A stretch of DNA of 64,000 nucleotides from Multifurca ochricompacta (taxonomy: Eukaryota; Basidiomycota; Agaricomycetes; Russulales; Russulaceae). Position numbers and translations under genes: made by a program. Numbering within the stretch: the first letter of the stretch is position 1; the number at the start of each line of letters is the position of its first letter. The notes below the pieces were generated by a model. That model saw nothing but the letters and a program-made list of their open reading frames with translations, was not told the origin of the DNA and made no database searches. The stretch lies in contig WTXG01000015.1 in the NCBI GenBank assembly GCA_022496185.1, forward strand, positions 186,001-250,000, given 5' to 3'. Positions 1 through 13,225 of this stretch are shown here, piece after piece.

Positions 1-2517
1 TGTACAAACGGGTGAGGAACACTTTCACTCACGTCTGAGTTATTGTTACACCAAAAAGACTACGGGACACCAAATTGAAAAAGAGAATTGGTGACGAAAG
101 AGAGAGGACGCACATTGTACTGACAAGCAAGCCAATGAAGGCGGCACCGTAAGTACTCCGGATGTCTGCAACTGCGCCGGCCATGTTGGTGTGGTCAAGT
201 CAGGTTGAGATTCCGGAGGGGAGGTGGGTGGGGAGAGGGGGGGGGTGAAGAAGACAAATGAAGATCCGTCTCGTCTTCTCGTCTCTTCCTATATCATGGT
301 TGCGAAAAGTAAATGAGTAAATGAACACCAATAGAAGTGGAAGGGGCATCACCCGCATATTTGATTTTCGTCGGCAGATAATATACTTGGGACGAGGTTC
401 TGATCAAACCAAAAAGTTTAGTTAAAGTAAATTAAAAGAGGCCACGAAGACAGCGGGAAGAACCGAAAGTGCAAGCCTTTCCTTTTCCAGTTACGGTGTT
501 GTGGTGTTGTGTTATCGCTGCGCTGGCGGAATACCGCTTAAGGGTGAATCCGCCATACTTTGGGGATCGAGCCTCGTCTGAATCTACTTCCCTTCTCGCA
601 TGTGGATGGATATTAACGATGGGGTGTTGAGATGTCGTAGGTTGACGATAGATTAGTCTAGAGTGTTCCTCAAGTCTCTTCACTGCCAGTGTTGTCCGGG
701 GAAGCCTCAATTCCATCCACTCGCCCTCAGTCACATGATTCGCCTCAAAATAACAGGCGCTTTTAGTTATATGTCGTATGTCGGAGGTCGGTGTCTTAAC
801 AAACGACAATCACCACGAGAAGTACGAGCAATTGCTTAATAACCAGAGGATGTAACATTGGAGGTTGTTCGTGGTTGTTCGCCTACGCGAGTCACCCACT
901 CAAGGGGATCGACCACATTGTACATGCCGGCATGTCGACTAGAGCCATTTCTGGGGTTCTCCAAGTGTCATTTTGGCTGAGCTTGGGATTTTTCCATGAA
1001 CGAAGGTGTATCCGTAATGCATGTGATGGGATGGGTTTATTTCCCACTAGTATTTTTACCGAAAGCGCTTGATGGATATTAATGTGTTATTGAAGGATGA
1101 AGGATATCACAAGCGCATTCGGAAGACACAACCTTGGCCACTGTCGCTTGGGACATTGCGATCAGCAGGTATCTCCGTTACACTTCGAACGCCAATGTAG
1201 GTACGCCACGATGGACATACACGAGGAATTACGCCTTTGTAAAAATCCGAATTGCACCACAGAGCGCAGTGCAGACTTGGAGGCATACCACATTCGTGAC
1301 GATTAGAATGATGTGAGAAGGAGAGAACACTCCGGGTTCGGAAATGACCATGAAGCAGTCCCTGAAGAAACGGCAGGACAACTAAGTGCTCCACTTTGCA
1401 AGGCAGGAGCACACGTTACTTGGAAATGGATCAATGGGTGCTCTCTTTAGTTGTTGCCGGGGTGGGCCCTTAGTATGGGAACGCGAGCTCCGGACCTCTT
1501 TTGATTTTATTTTTTTATTGCAATTGTGACTGGACAGTCATCATCAAAAGATCAGGCAGACGACTTCGCAGCGAAGCGAACTAAAAATTGAGCGCTGAAC
1601 GCACAACTTGACAGAACGGTGCCTCACGAATGAAAGGATAGGGTAGTACTGAAAACTGAAAATCGAAAGGGAATAGGCTCAACCTCAACCATTAGTACCA
1701 CTACGAGAGTACGTATTTGCCGCCCACTCCTTCACTGTATCCTCCCCCTTCTTCCCCTTTTCTCAACCCTTCCTTCATCTGGGAACTTGTACTTTATGTA
1801 CTTCTGGTTCGCCCTCTTTGTTTCGGAACCTCGTCAAACTAAATTACTCTTACTGGGGTTCCGCTGACGGGTAGACCACATCACGGCTATGACGTTATGC
1901 CAATGGCACCCCTAGCCTGGATAACCACGATGCAGGCTCCTTCACTCTTTCAATTCAGAGGCGGGATCCTATAAATGAATCTGTATCAAAGAGCTACGGG
2001 GCCCTGCTTTGGCTGGAGTTGAGTGCCTGAGTCAACCCCGATCTGAAAGCTTAGTGAACCCTGGGTGGGGTACGAAGACTACATTATTTGGTAGAGTAGA
2101 TATTTCGTTGTTATCCTGTCAAACCTACTTCTACCGTGACTCACTCACATTTTGAAACAATGTGATACTATTGAACAAGTAAAAGAATTGAAGTGTGTGA
2201 TTTCAGCATGCGATTTTCGGCGCATAGTGCGATGAGTGTGGATGTTATGGCGTCAGTCGGAGCAGCAACATAGAACGATGTATGTAGGTGATAGGTGATA
2301 TGATAATCTACGTTGCTTGCTCTTTGAGGATCCTCCTTATCCTTATCCCTGTGCCTTTAGGGGGTTCCAGTCAAGCCACTGACGTGCCGGGTTGTTATTG
2401 TTAGACGCCACCACCGTGAAGGTCGTGGAGGCCATCATCGCATTCTGTAGCCTGACTCTACTTGTGACCACCACCACCCATCTTCTCTTCCCTCCTTACT
2501 AAACACGCCCTTTCGTC
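1..2517. other. Region without a recognisable gene
   Basis: Only short open frames are present, the longest being 125 codons on the minus strand (432-809). None shows a known domain, exon-like continuation or low-complexity bias that would argue for coding. Sequence just upstream of the cullin start (about 2400-2517) is pyrimidine-rich, as is usual for fungal promoters. I see no RNA gene or mobile element here. Confidence 0.5.
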
Positions 2518-5236
2518 ATGGCTGCTCTCAATCAATATCCTATGCCAGCACCTACGGCGGACCTTGCCACCACTTGGGCATTTCTCGAAGAGGGCGTCGA
2601 CCACATCATGACAAAGCTCCAAACTGGCGTATCCTATTCCAAGTACATGAGCTTGTATACCGTGGCCTACAATTACTGCACATCCTCCAAAATGCCTACT
2701 AACACCTCTTCGGAACAGTCCGTGGCTGGACGATGTCCGTTTTTTCCTCATTCTCCAGCTATCTCATGCTGATATGCCCTCTAGCTGGTGCCAATCTGAT
2801 GGGATCCGATTTGTACAACAACCTCATCCGCTACTTTGTTCAGCATCTAAGACATTTGAGAGACGTGAGTCGTTGACCTTGGGACGATAGCGCCGCGCTT
2901 GACATCCTCTTCAGCATTCGGATACGCTACAGAACGAGCTGCTCTTGAGGTATTATGCTGGCGAATGGGATCGATATACGACCGGCGCAAACTACATTAA
3001 CCGTCTGTTCACCTACCTCAACCGGCATTGGGTTAAGCGAGAACGTGATGAGGGCAGAAAAGGCGTCTACCCCGTATACACTGTGCGTACCCCGGCTGAT
3101 CCGCCTTGTCTGACTTATGAGTGCATGCTATAGCTCGCCCTTGTACAATGGCGCGCAAATTTCTTTCTACATATACAAGGAAAGCAATCCAAGCTCGCCG
3201 GCGCGATCTTGCGCCTCATCGAGCATCAACGGAACGGCGAGACGATTGACCAAGGTTTAGTGAAGAAAGTTGTGGACTCGTTCGTCTCCCTCGGCATTGA
3301 CGAAACCGACTTGAATAAGGCTTCTCTCGACAATTATAAGGAACACTTCGAGATTCCGTTCCTCAGTGCTACTGAGGCGTACTATAAGCACGAGTCTGAC
3401 TCGTTCCTTAGAGAGAACACCGTGTCGGATTATCTCGAGAAGTCCGAGGAGCGCCTTAAAGAGGAGGAAGATCGCGTAGAGCGATACCTTCACACGACAA
3501 CACGCAAATTACTCATCAATAAATGTGAACATGTCCTCGTTCGTGCACATGCAGAACTCATGTGGGAGAGCTTTCAAAGCTTACTGGACTATGACAAAGA
3601 TGAAGACCTTCAGCGTATGTATTCCTTACTCTCTCGCATCCCGGAAGGTCTGGAGCCTCTACGGAGAAAATTCGAGGAGCATGTGAAGAGAGCCGGACTA
3701 GCGGCGGTTGCCAAACTAGTGGGAACGGACACCGCGGCGATAGATGCGCTTGATCCAAAGGCATACGTCGATGCTCTGCTTGAGGTCCACACCAAGTCTT
3801 CCGACACTGTCAACCGCAGTTTCAAAGGTGAAGCAGGCTTTGTGGCAAGTTTAGACAGGGCATGTCGGGAGTTTGTCAATCGCAATGCTGCCACCGGCGT
3901 GTCATCAAGTAGATCCCCTGAGCTACTTGCGAAGCATGCAGATGCATTGTTACGGAAGAACAATAAGGTGGCGGAGGAGGGTGACCTTGAAGGCGCGCTG
4001 AATCGTGTGGTACGTGGACTTGAAATCAGTAGTCATGAAATTGTCATCAAGCCCGTTCTATAGATGGTCATCTTTAAATATCTCGAGGAGAAGGACGTCT
4101 TCCAAACGTTCTACTCGACAAAGCTTTCCAAGCGTCTCATTCACGGTGTATCTGCTTCAGACGAGGCTGAGGCGAGTATGATCTCCAAGCTGAAAGAGGC
4201 TTGTGGTTTCGAGTACACGAACAAGCTCCAGCGCATGTTCACTGGTAGGCTCCTCCTATTTGCCTTGTACGGATCGACTGCTCACTAATGCTGTAGACAT
4301 GAGTCTCAGCAAGGATTTGACGGACTCCTTTAAAGAGCGCATGGAGCAGAACACAATGATATGGACATTAACTTCAGCGTTATGGTGCTTGGTACAAACT
4401 TTTGGCCACTCAACCCTCCAAAGGATGGCCTCATCGTCCCCACTGACATTCAATTAACGTACGACCGCTTCCAAAAGTATTATCAACGAAGCATTCAGGG
4501 CGTAAACTCACTTGGCTCTGGAATTATTCAAAAAACGAGCTGCGGACCAACTATCTCAACCAGAAGTATATCCTTATGACAAGCGCGTATCAGATGGCGG
4601 TGCTGTTGCAGTACAATACCAATGACACGCTTTCGCTTGATGAACTTGCCGCCGCGACAAACATTGGGAAGGACCTTCTCACGCAAGTTCTGCAGCCTCT
4701 TGTGAAGTCCCGCATTTTGATCAACGAAGAGACGGACCAATATGATCTTAATCCGCGTGCGTCCTGCACTCCGTGATGTGTCCAGGGTTTAATACAGCAC
4801 CTGTAGACTTCAAATCGAAGAAGATTCGCGTAAATTTGAACCAACCCATTAAAGCCGAGGTTAAGGCGGAGTCCACTGACGTCCTGAAGACAGTCGACGA
4901 GGATCGTAAATATGTCATCCAGGCGACCATTGTCCGGTGCGCACTTCCTTCGCGTTGTTTAATGCCTGCCTGAAACTCATATACTCTGTCCAGTATCATG
5001 AAAGCGCGCAAGACGATGAAAAATCAGCCCCTCATCCAGGAGGTTATCTCACAAATTTCACAACGCTTCACACCTAAGATCCCCGATATCAAGAAGGTTC
5101 ATGGCTTTCTCCCTCTTCTCCGCCGAGCGTAATTAAACTAATGGGACCCTTTATATAGGCAATCGATACGCTTCTAGAGAAGGAGTATATTGAACGCGTT
5201 GATGGCACACGGGACACGTTCGCTTACGTCGCATAG
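2518..5236 (+). CDS. CUL1: Cullin-1 (SCF ubiquitin ligase scaffold), 9 exons, two apparent -1 frameshifts
   Basis: Scaffold of SCF E3 ubiquitin ligases. It binds SKP1/F-box proteins through its N-terminal repeats and RBX1 through its C-terminal cullin-homology domain, and is activated by NEDD8. The first exon begins [20 protein letters not shown] and runs into typical cullin repeat sequence. The C-terminal winged-helix neddylation region contains [10 protein letters not shown] and the protein ends in DTFAYVA. Introns fit at about 2735-2784, 2865-2914, 3083-3133, 4010-4063, 4245-4296, 4757-4806, 4937-4993 and 5097-5158, all GT-AG and about 50-62 bp. Inside exon 6 the frame slips twice, near 4350 (after MEQN) and near 4479 (before the TKHSGRKL region). 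Each slip is repaired by one extra base and the cullin sequence is otherwise uninterrupted. I therefore treat them as sequence errors. Family identity is very secure. Confidence 0.95.
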
Positions 5237-5509
5237 ATGGTACGGTACCTGATTTTGTCATTTGCCCCATACAGCCTGCCATGTCACGCCCTTCCCTTCC
5301 TAGTCCAGTATTTCAGATAAGAATTGTAGCATATCAATGCATCTTGCTTTGTACACGTCAAGAGTATTTCGCAGTTCTTGCGACTTTTTTTCATATTCAG
5401 ACGCGATGGAAAGGCAGGGAAGGAACAGGGGGAGGCGGCGTGGCACATGCAACACAGTAGGGTTATTTTATTTTATAACTGTTACGTAATCGCCATGCAG
5501 TTGTATCGT

Positions 5510-5522
5510 GTTCGATTCGAAC
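5510..5522. promoter_or_regulatory. 13-bp perfect palindrome upstream of the TIGR04076 gene
   Basis: GTTCGATTCGAAC is a perfect inverted repeat around a central T, about 30 bp before the preferred ATG of the next gene. It resembles a dimeric factor site and also contains a B-box-like core, but no tRNA structure surrounds it. A regulatory role is inference only. Confidence 0.25.
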
Positions 5523-5552
5523 GAATTATTAAGGTTGTGCATCACAACACAA

Positions 5553-6013
5553 ATGAAACCCTCTGAAGAACTTGCTCAAAAAGAGGGGAAAGACGAAAGT
5601 TTCGACCTGTATGACCTTCGTGTCGAGGTTGTATGTCCTCCAGGGGCACGAATCCTCTGTGGCGCATCGCTGGGTGACTATTTCACCCTCCAAGGAGAGA
5701 TGCTCTATCTTCCACCGGGCCAAGGTTTCTCTATTTACTCGATCGGTGAGTTGACTTGTCTGCACCTTGGCGCTTTGAAAACAACAACAGTAGGTGAAAT
5801 TGGCGAGAATGAACAGGCGCCATTCTTCCCCTTCTGGCTGCGAAACAACGCATGACCACGCCTGCAGACTGGATGAGTACGGATGCGGAGGTCGCTTGTC
5901 CCGATCCAAATTGCCCCTCACGCCTCCGCATCATACGTACTGGACTGAGGCGATTTCGTCACAGCGAAACCACGGTGGTACCGATGACCACGCAGGGGAC
6001 AGGAACCTCGTAA
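5553..6013 (+). CDS. TIGR04076-family protein, 2 exons
   Basis: A small protein of the TIGR04076 type found in many fungi and bacteria; its biochemical role is unknown to me. Exon 1 encodes a stretch with YDLRVEVVCPPGARILC and the motif GDYFTLQGEMLYLPPGQGFS. An intron at about 5746-5816 (71 bp, GT-AG) joins it to exon 2, which encodes ILPLLAAKQRM and then STDAEVACPDPNCPSRL and RTGLRRF. This cysteine-bearing C-terminal half fits the family, and the stop is at 6011-6013. The start at 5553 (MKPSEELAQ) is preferred; an in-frame ATG at 5508 would add 15 residues with little similarity to the rest. The gene is intact. It lies about 320 bp after the cullin stop on the same strand, with no functional link evident. 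Confidence 0.8.
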
Positions 6014-6804
6014 TGTCATGTGGTATGGGGATATGGTGGGGGCCCTTACCACCGCGACGACTTGCTGCTGCAATTGATTATTGATTATGATCGGAACCCG
6101 GTAGTATAGGGATCGTGTCAAGCAGATCCCACTATCTCGCGTATGGAACCACCCCGTACAATTTCAATTTTGCACCATAATCAAAAAACTTTCTCGACCA
6201 TGCCTGAAAGGGAAAAATGTTCGGATGTCGAGGGAACGTGAAACCCAAAGAATACGCCTTTCCTGCGACCGCGGCGGTTCCGGCCGGCCAACTGTTTAAA
6301 CCGCCCATTTCTGTGGGAGTTGTTAATGTTAACTGACCTGGCCGATTCTCTATAAGTAGCCCATACTTAACCAAAGGAGGTCCTCGTTCTAAGTATACGA
6401 GTTGGGATTTCTTCCTGGCCTAGGTGTGGTTTATGCCACGAGAGTGTGAGTGCCATCCCAAATGGAGGATGGAGATGGGACGGAGAGTGAGAGAGAGAAG
6501 AAAGCTAGGCGCTTAGGACATGACGCCGCAAAGACTCTGTTTTGAATGCCAGGATGTCACCTCAAAGGATCACGCCACGCAAGAGACTTAAAGAAAGAAT
6601 CACAGGAATACTGGTGTTTACAGGTCAAATGTTGGGTGTTAAATCGATGCACAGGGATAAGGAAGTGTGCGGTTTTTCAGCCCTGTTGCGTTACGCGTCA
6701 GGTTGTCGTTAGAGGTATTACCTATGGTACCGCCGCCTCCTGCGTAGAGCCAAGACATTAACGATAGATTCGCGTTTGCGTGAGCCATACACACTTTAGC
6801 GTAC
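6014..6804. other. Intergenic region between TIGR04076 gene and COQ5
   Basis: Convergent intergenic DNA. An 80-codon minus-strand frame (6132-6374) is open but resembles nothing I know and lacks splice context. No RNA gene or mobile element was recognised. Confidence 0.4.
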
Positions 6805-8051
<1,247 letters not shown>

Positions 8052-9128
8052 ATGGCACTCTCGACGATACAAAAAGGCAAAGGCAGATTACTTCCCACCA
8101 ACACATTAGAACGCACAGATTCTGGAAACTCGTCCTCATCTGTATCCTCTATCTCATCTTCATCTTCGCCTTCCTCATCAGATTCTGGAACGGATAGCTC
8201 GGAAGATGAGGATGATGAAGAGGAAATTTCACAGGAATATCTTGATTCACTCCTAGAAAAGGCACGAGCAAGCATGGCCGCAAAGGCGAAGCATAATGCT
8301 GCCAACCACGATGAAGATGTCATTGGACTCGACGACCCGGAATCAAAGCTCAAGTGCGTTTTCTTGATTCCACCTTTCCCCCACCACGATCTACATCTCA
8401 TGTCAGGGGTCTTCCTCCACTTGACCCTGGCATTTTACCCCCACCCTACATCACTTTTGGCGAAACACTTCATGATGCGCCCTCGGCCATTCGAGACCTA
8501 GACGCTGAGCGTGCCATGAAATCATCCTCGTCACTCTCTGTGCCTGCTCCACCAGTACCACCGCCAGAGCTCACAAAAACCGGCAAACCGCTTACTAAAA
8601 AGGAGAAAAGAGCGGTATACCTCCTTTGTTATGTCCCACGTTCTGTCGGACTGAATCCCGCTCCTATTATAAGCTAAAAGACAAGACCACTGGACCGAAA
8701 TGGTTCGATCTCCCTGCGCCTGCCGAGGCAGATCTACCTCGTCTACACAAGGAGTACGAAGCACTGCGTCTGCGCAATCAGCTTGACCGAAGCGGTTCTA
8801 CCGTAAGGATCCTGGTGAACGGCGCGGGATCAAGGGACTTCCAAAACACTTTGCGGTGCGTTTCTCCCTGGATTCCCCCCAAATCTCTCGCTCAACACCT
8901 GTCTGGCAGATTGGCACGATCATTCCTACCAACACGCCATTTGGTGGGCCAAGTGCGGACAACCTACCACGGTCGGCACGCAAGCGTACGCTTGTGGATG
9001 AATTGGTTGACGATGCAGAGGCGCGTCATTATGCCAAGCGAAAGTTCAACGAACTTCAATCCTCACGCGCCGCGAAAGGTCGCGGAACGCTTGCAGCCCG
9101 TAAAGCAGCTCGAAAGCCGAAATGGTAG
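8052..9128 (+). CDS. FCF2: rRNA-processing protein FCF2, 4 exons, one apparent -1 frameshift
   Basis: FCF2 is a nucleolar factor needed for early 18S pre-rRNA cleavages in the small-subunit processome. The N-terminal exon is Ser/Asp/Glu-rich with an acidic stretch and DSLLEKARASMAAKAK. The conserved Fcf2 domain follows: KTTGPKWFDLPAP, then LRLRNQLD, and after the last intron IGTIIPTNTPFGG and RSARKRTLVDELVDD, ending in a basic tail. Introns fit at 8354-8406, 8615-8673 and 8856-8909. After LRNQLD the domain continues in another frame (encoding a PKRFYRKD-like stretch) unless one C is added to the CC at 8787-8788. The ATG at 8052 is chosen because it opens the conserved N-terminus; an upstream in-frame ATG at 8016 adds 12 unlikely residues. 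Confidence 0.9.
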
Positions 9129-9257
9129 AAATGCCAAAAGTATGGTTGATTACATAATTGTGTCATGTAATACTGTTTTGGTATTATGGATTATTTTTAT
9201 TTTTATTTTTGGAGGTTTGGAGACAGAGCACAGTTTGTCTTTCTTCATCTTTGCATT

Positions 9258-11507
9258 ATGGTACGAAGGAGGAGAAGGCCCACGTCAAAAGAAGTGAAAC
9301 CGGGTCCGCGTTCAGTCGATAAGAGAGATGCGAGGATGACGCGCTGGAACACGTTAGCGGACATACCCATGGATGAGGAAGACCAGTGTGCGCGTTCTTC
9401 TCCTTCTTCAAGATGGCTTGCTAGAAAGCGCTTTCTACCTTTTACTTAGTTCATACTACCAAAGATCGTATTTTACTGGAAGGCGAGGAAGTTGGAGCGG
9501 ATGATGATGGGGATGAGGAGGAAGTATTCGCATTAGAGGACATCCCTTCGTCGGATAGTGAAGAGGACAACGAAGAAGACGAGGAGGAAGAGGAAGAGGA
9601 AGAGGAAGAACCACAACCTAAAGCGCGCGAAAGCAGAAAAGGTAAAGCGAAAGCTAAGCCACCACCAGAATCCGACAATGAGGAGAAGGAGGAAAGCGAA
9701 GAAGAAAGCTGGGGTCACAAAAAGTCGGCTTATTATTCTTCTAACGCAGCTGAGCTCGATTCAGAAGATGAAGAAGCAAACGAGTTGGAAGAGCAGGAAG
9801 CAAGGCGCATCCAAGCAAAGGCACGCGATGGAATGGTAGATGATGATTATGGTCTTGCAGATATTATTGCCCTTGAAGATACGGAGGGGACTGAAGAGTG
9901 CGTCTCCTTCATACTTGACACGTCTGCGGTGACTGACATACTTGCAGTCCGTTGCTCGAACCTGCATTGGTGGTTACCACTCATCCCGTGCCGCTTGATA
10001 AGAAAGCCGCTCTTAGACTCATAGAAAAAACCAACCCCGAGACTCTCGCTTTGGCATATGACTGGGAGGATATCGCCGTAAAGGTCGTCCGCACGCAAGA
10101 GAAAATTAAAGAGTATGTTTCGGAAAATACCCCCGTCTGTTTGTTGCTTGACCCTAGGATGTAGACTTGCATCTACTGAACCAGAGTCCCAAGCTTTAGG
10201 GATGGCCCACTTGCACAACCGTATGACTTCTATCTTTGATTTTCTTCAAACCACTCATCTGGTTCGCAGAGGCTCTTCTCACGTACGCTACGACGCTCGC
10301 GTTCTACCTCTACCTTCGGGCCAGCGAATATTATTCTCAGCACCCCGAACTCCTCCGCTCCCACCCGATCTTATCCCGCCTCCTTCAGCTCAAGCAGGCA
10401 CTCACTACCTTGGAAGAGTTAGACTTTCAACTCTCGGAAAGTGACTCATGGGTTGGTGACTCTGAAGACGAGGATATTTCACTTGAGGATGAAGAGGAGA
10501 AAGCGTCGAGCTTACTGAAGCGGCGCCATAAGGGCTCTCAGCTCGCATTTGATGACCTAGCAGAATTGCTGCGCGAAGCTGAAGAGGCCACGAGCTCTGC
10601 CAAGACTAGAAATAAGTCTGATCCTATCGCCCCGCCGCCCATCAAAGAGCCACCAAAAAAGAAGCGCAAGACAACAGCTGGCACGAAATCAGCCCCAGTC
10701 TTTGACCTCGATGAACCAACATATGTTCCATCTAAGCCCCGCACATCCAGACGCCCCTTTATTTCTGCAGAGGATAATGCGTTTGGTGACCCCACTGTGC
10801 TAGGCGTTGTAGACGCGGCCGACAAGCAGGCGCGTAGACACACCTTACGGTTCCACACGTCTAAGATCGAGAACTCTAGTGCGCGGAGGCAGGGCGCGAG
10901 GCTTGCTCTTGGGGGTGACGACGATGTACCTTACCGTGAGCGCCGAAAAGAGAAAGAGGCGCGTGCTCAGCGTGAGGCCCAAGTAGAGAAGCGCGGTCAG
11001 GGCGGTGACGACCTCGACGATGCTGAACCGGAATTGCCAGCGCGCGCGACTCGTGGAGTCGACATGAGCGAGGACGAAGAGAGTATAGCGGAGAGCGAAG
11101 ACGGGTACTACTCGCTCATCCAAAAGCAGAAGCGTGAGCAGAAGGAGAGCAAGAAGATGGAGTACGAAGCTGCCAAGGCCGAGAGCAGGTGAATCGTTCT
11201 TACACTCCGCCTCACCGTCACCACCTTCTCACTTGGGATATACACAAACAGGATGGATGATGATGATGATGATGGTGCAGAAGGGCCACGCTCACTCACG
11301 CGAGCGATACTCAAGAACCGCGGGTTGACGCCACGGCGGTCCAAGAGTGTACGAAACCCACGTGTGAAGAAGCGCCAGAAGTTTGCCAAAGCGAAGAAGG
11401 TGATTGCCTCGCAAAAATCGGTGTTCAAGCCTGGCGCAGGCGACTCGACTTGGTACGGTGGCGAGCGGTCGGGTATCTCGACGGTTACGAAGAGCGTGCG
11501 GTTCTGA
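9258..11507 (+). CDS. SAS10: SAS10/UTP3 small-subunit processome protein, 6 exons
   Basis: SAS10/UTP3 is a U3 snoRNP-associated nucleolar protein of the Sas10/C1D/Utp3 family, required for 18S rRNA maturation. The protein starts MVRRRRRPTSK and is followed by a long Glu/Asp-rich stretch (bases about 9480-9620). The central Sas10/C1D domain spans PLLEPALVVTTHPVPLDKKA to LLTYATTLAFYLYLRASEYY. A further acidic and basic region leads to the C-terminal Sas10 domain, with LTRAILKNRGLTPRR, NPRVKKR, and a final GGERSGISTVTKSVRF. Introns fit at 9388-9449, 9899-9947, 10113-10164, 10221-10269 and 11189-11251. All frames join without error. The start lies only 130 bp after FCF2 in the same orientation, placing two ribosome-biogenesis factors side by side. 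Confidence 0.92.
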
Positions 11508-12430
11508 TCATTTCATGGGTTCTGCATGCGTATGCAGGCTTCTACGTCTGTACACGCAGTATGGCATCCATTGAACCCGTGCTACGTTCGTGGCCGAGTA
11601 ACGCGAAGTGACTTGCATGCGGAGTCACCTGCATGTTCAAGCAGAAGCGCTCAAGAAGCTTTGCAGAGCCCCCCCCCCTTGATCGAAGTTGTTTGTCTCC
11701 AATTGCGTCGTGCTGTGTATTCATTATAATCAACCTGAAAATATTAAATTCTCACGAGACTTGGAACTGGTAAACTGGGGTTGTCGTGATGAATTGTGGG
11801 CTGTGTGTGACAGACGACTACATGATTTGATATTATCGTGAAAGTGTTCCATCTCCGTTATTTGCGTGCCCAATACTTATAGTTCTATGTTATGTCGATT
11901 ATTTTCCGAACGGTGAAGGACAGTTTGGACCATGATCCCGAGGCCTCATTTGAGTGGTAAACCGCATTGGGTTTTAATTGAAGAAGAAAGTAGTATCATA
12001 TTGTATTGTAAGTCCTGGTTCTCGTCTCCTCCTCGACCCTCGTCTCCTCCTGGGGCTTTAACCCTCCTTCTAGATCGGGGTAAGCCTCACCTGAGCCACA
12101 CCATGGCCAGCGAGGTATAAATTGCTTTTTTTTCTTTTCATTTTCCAAAGGAGGAAGGAGCAAAAAATAACGTGCATCATACATGCGCCGAACTCTGTTT
12201 CTCACTAACGTCAGCGCGTCGTCCCCCGCCGGATCTTCTGAGCAGAAGACAGTCGGATCATCTGTAGCTGAATCTGTTGCAGTACACCGCAATATATGGT
12301 GGAATCAACATGTTGCTGCCGCTCCTCCCTGGCTTTCTGCTAAACAGAAGCCGACGGCATAAATAGCCATTTTACCTTCCTTACCTCCTTCTACAACAAC
12401 AAACCCACCCATCAGTTCTCACCACCGACA
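11508..12430. other. Intergenic region upstream of novel paralogue 1
   Basis: No gene recognised. The last 100 bases look like a fungal 5' region, with a TATA-like element followed by a CT/CA-rich leader (ACAACAACAAACCCACCC) just before the ATG at 12431. Confidence 0.4.
12358..12366 (+). promoter_or_regulatory. TATA-like element of paralogue 1
   Basis: CATAAATAG lies about 70 bp before the ATG at 12431, a usual distance for a fungal TATA box followed by a short CT-rich leader. The call rests on motif and position only. Confidence 0.4.
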
Positions 12431-13225
12431 ATGAGTCTTCCCCCTGCTACCAACGGCCGGACGCCTTCCCGCTATACTACACACCCCAGACCCTCACTAC
12501 TGCCCCAACAACTGGGACCATACAATCGCGGAGCATCACAGCCAACCCTGTCTGACAATCTGCGACGATTTGAACTGTCAAACAGAGTTGACTACTACCG
12601 TGTTCCAACCCCCTGGACCTCTCGAGAGGCCGCCCGAAATATGAACCCTTCTTCTCATACTTTTCCCAACGTTCAGTCACCAGACTTCGGTTGGCCAGGC
12701 GCAGCCCCACCCCCCCAAGAGAACCCATTTTTGCAAGTACCCGCAGACGCAAACTTGACCCCCCGAGCCACCTGCTCGTGCTGTCCCACTCAACCTGTGG
12801 TATCCTCCATTGCCCCTGTTCCTGTTCCTGTTTATGCCCCCGCCCCCGCCCATCCAGGAGCTGGGCAGCTGGCTCTCCCAAACCAAGATGGCTCGGTACG
12901 ATTAGGACCGACATTACCATCTATGCTGCCGCTGTCGCAGGTAGATCCCGGACCCCTCTTGTTTAGATCTCCAGTACCAGATGCCCCAGTACGGGGTGAA
13001 GATATCTCCGACATGAACGGGATGGGCTGGCCACCGACAGTGGATAGTGGAAACGCATACACGTCGAGGCGTGTTCCTTCCATCCGCGTACCGCCCAGGC
13101 GTTTGGTTCCCCTCGTCCGCATCGAGGACCAAATAGAATGGGTCAGGCCGGGTGTGCTGAAAATGACTTTGTGGTTTAACTGGTCACCGGATGCGGGCGC
13201 TGAGAGAAATGAATCTTGGGAGTGA
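12431..13225 (+). CDS. Unrecognised proline-rich protein, paralogue 1 of a convergent pair
   Basis: A single-exon 264-residue protein that I cannot assign. It starts MSLPPATNGRTPSRYTTHPR and carries PQQLGPYNRGAS near the N-terminus. The middle is rich in proline, with a small cysteine cluster (CSCCPTQP, about residue 115) and PVPVPVYAPAPAHPG. It ends in a compact C-terminal module: PLVRIEDQIEWVRPGVLKM, then TLWFNWS and a final NESWE. The same module and a similar N-terminus (PQQL) occur in the minus-strand gene at 14620-15409, so the two are paralogues. No signal peptide or membrane segment is evident. The proline-rich low-complexity middle with a conserved terminal motif suggests a binding peptide or adaptor, but no function can be claimed. 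Coding status is supported by the conserved paralogue and a plausible promoter. Confidence 0.7.
   Translation: MSLPPATNGRTPSRYTTHPRPSLLPQQLGPYNRGASQPTLSDNLRRFELSNRVDYYRVPTPWTSREAARNMNPSSHTFPNVQSPDFGWPGAAPPPQENPFLQVPADANLTPRATCSCCPTQPVVSSIAPVPVPVYAPAPAHPGAGQLALPNQDGSVRLGPTLPSMLPLSQVDPGPLLFRSPVPDAPVRGEDISDMNGMGWPPTVDSGNAYTSRRVPSIRVPPRRLVPLVRIEDQIEWVRPGVLKMTLWFNWSPDAGAERNESWE

Noticed and set aside
2518..5236. Cullin as a pseudogene
   Set aside because: Only two single-base slips in an otherwise perfectly conserved gene with all splice sites intact; the same slip type is found in unrelated genes across the window.
5500..5530. B-box-like GTTCGATTC suggesting a tRNA
   Set aside because: No acceptor, D or anticodon stem can be formed around it; it is part of a short palindrome.
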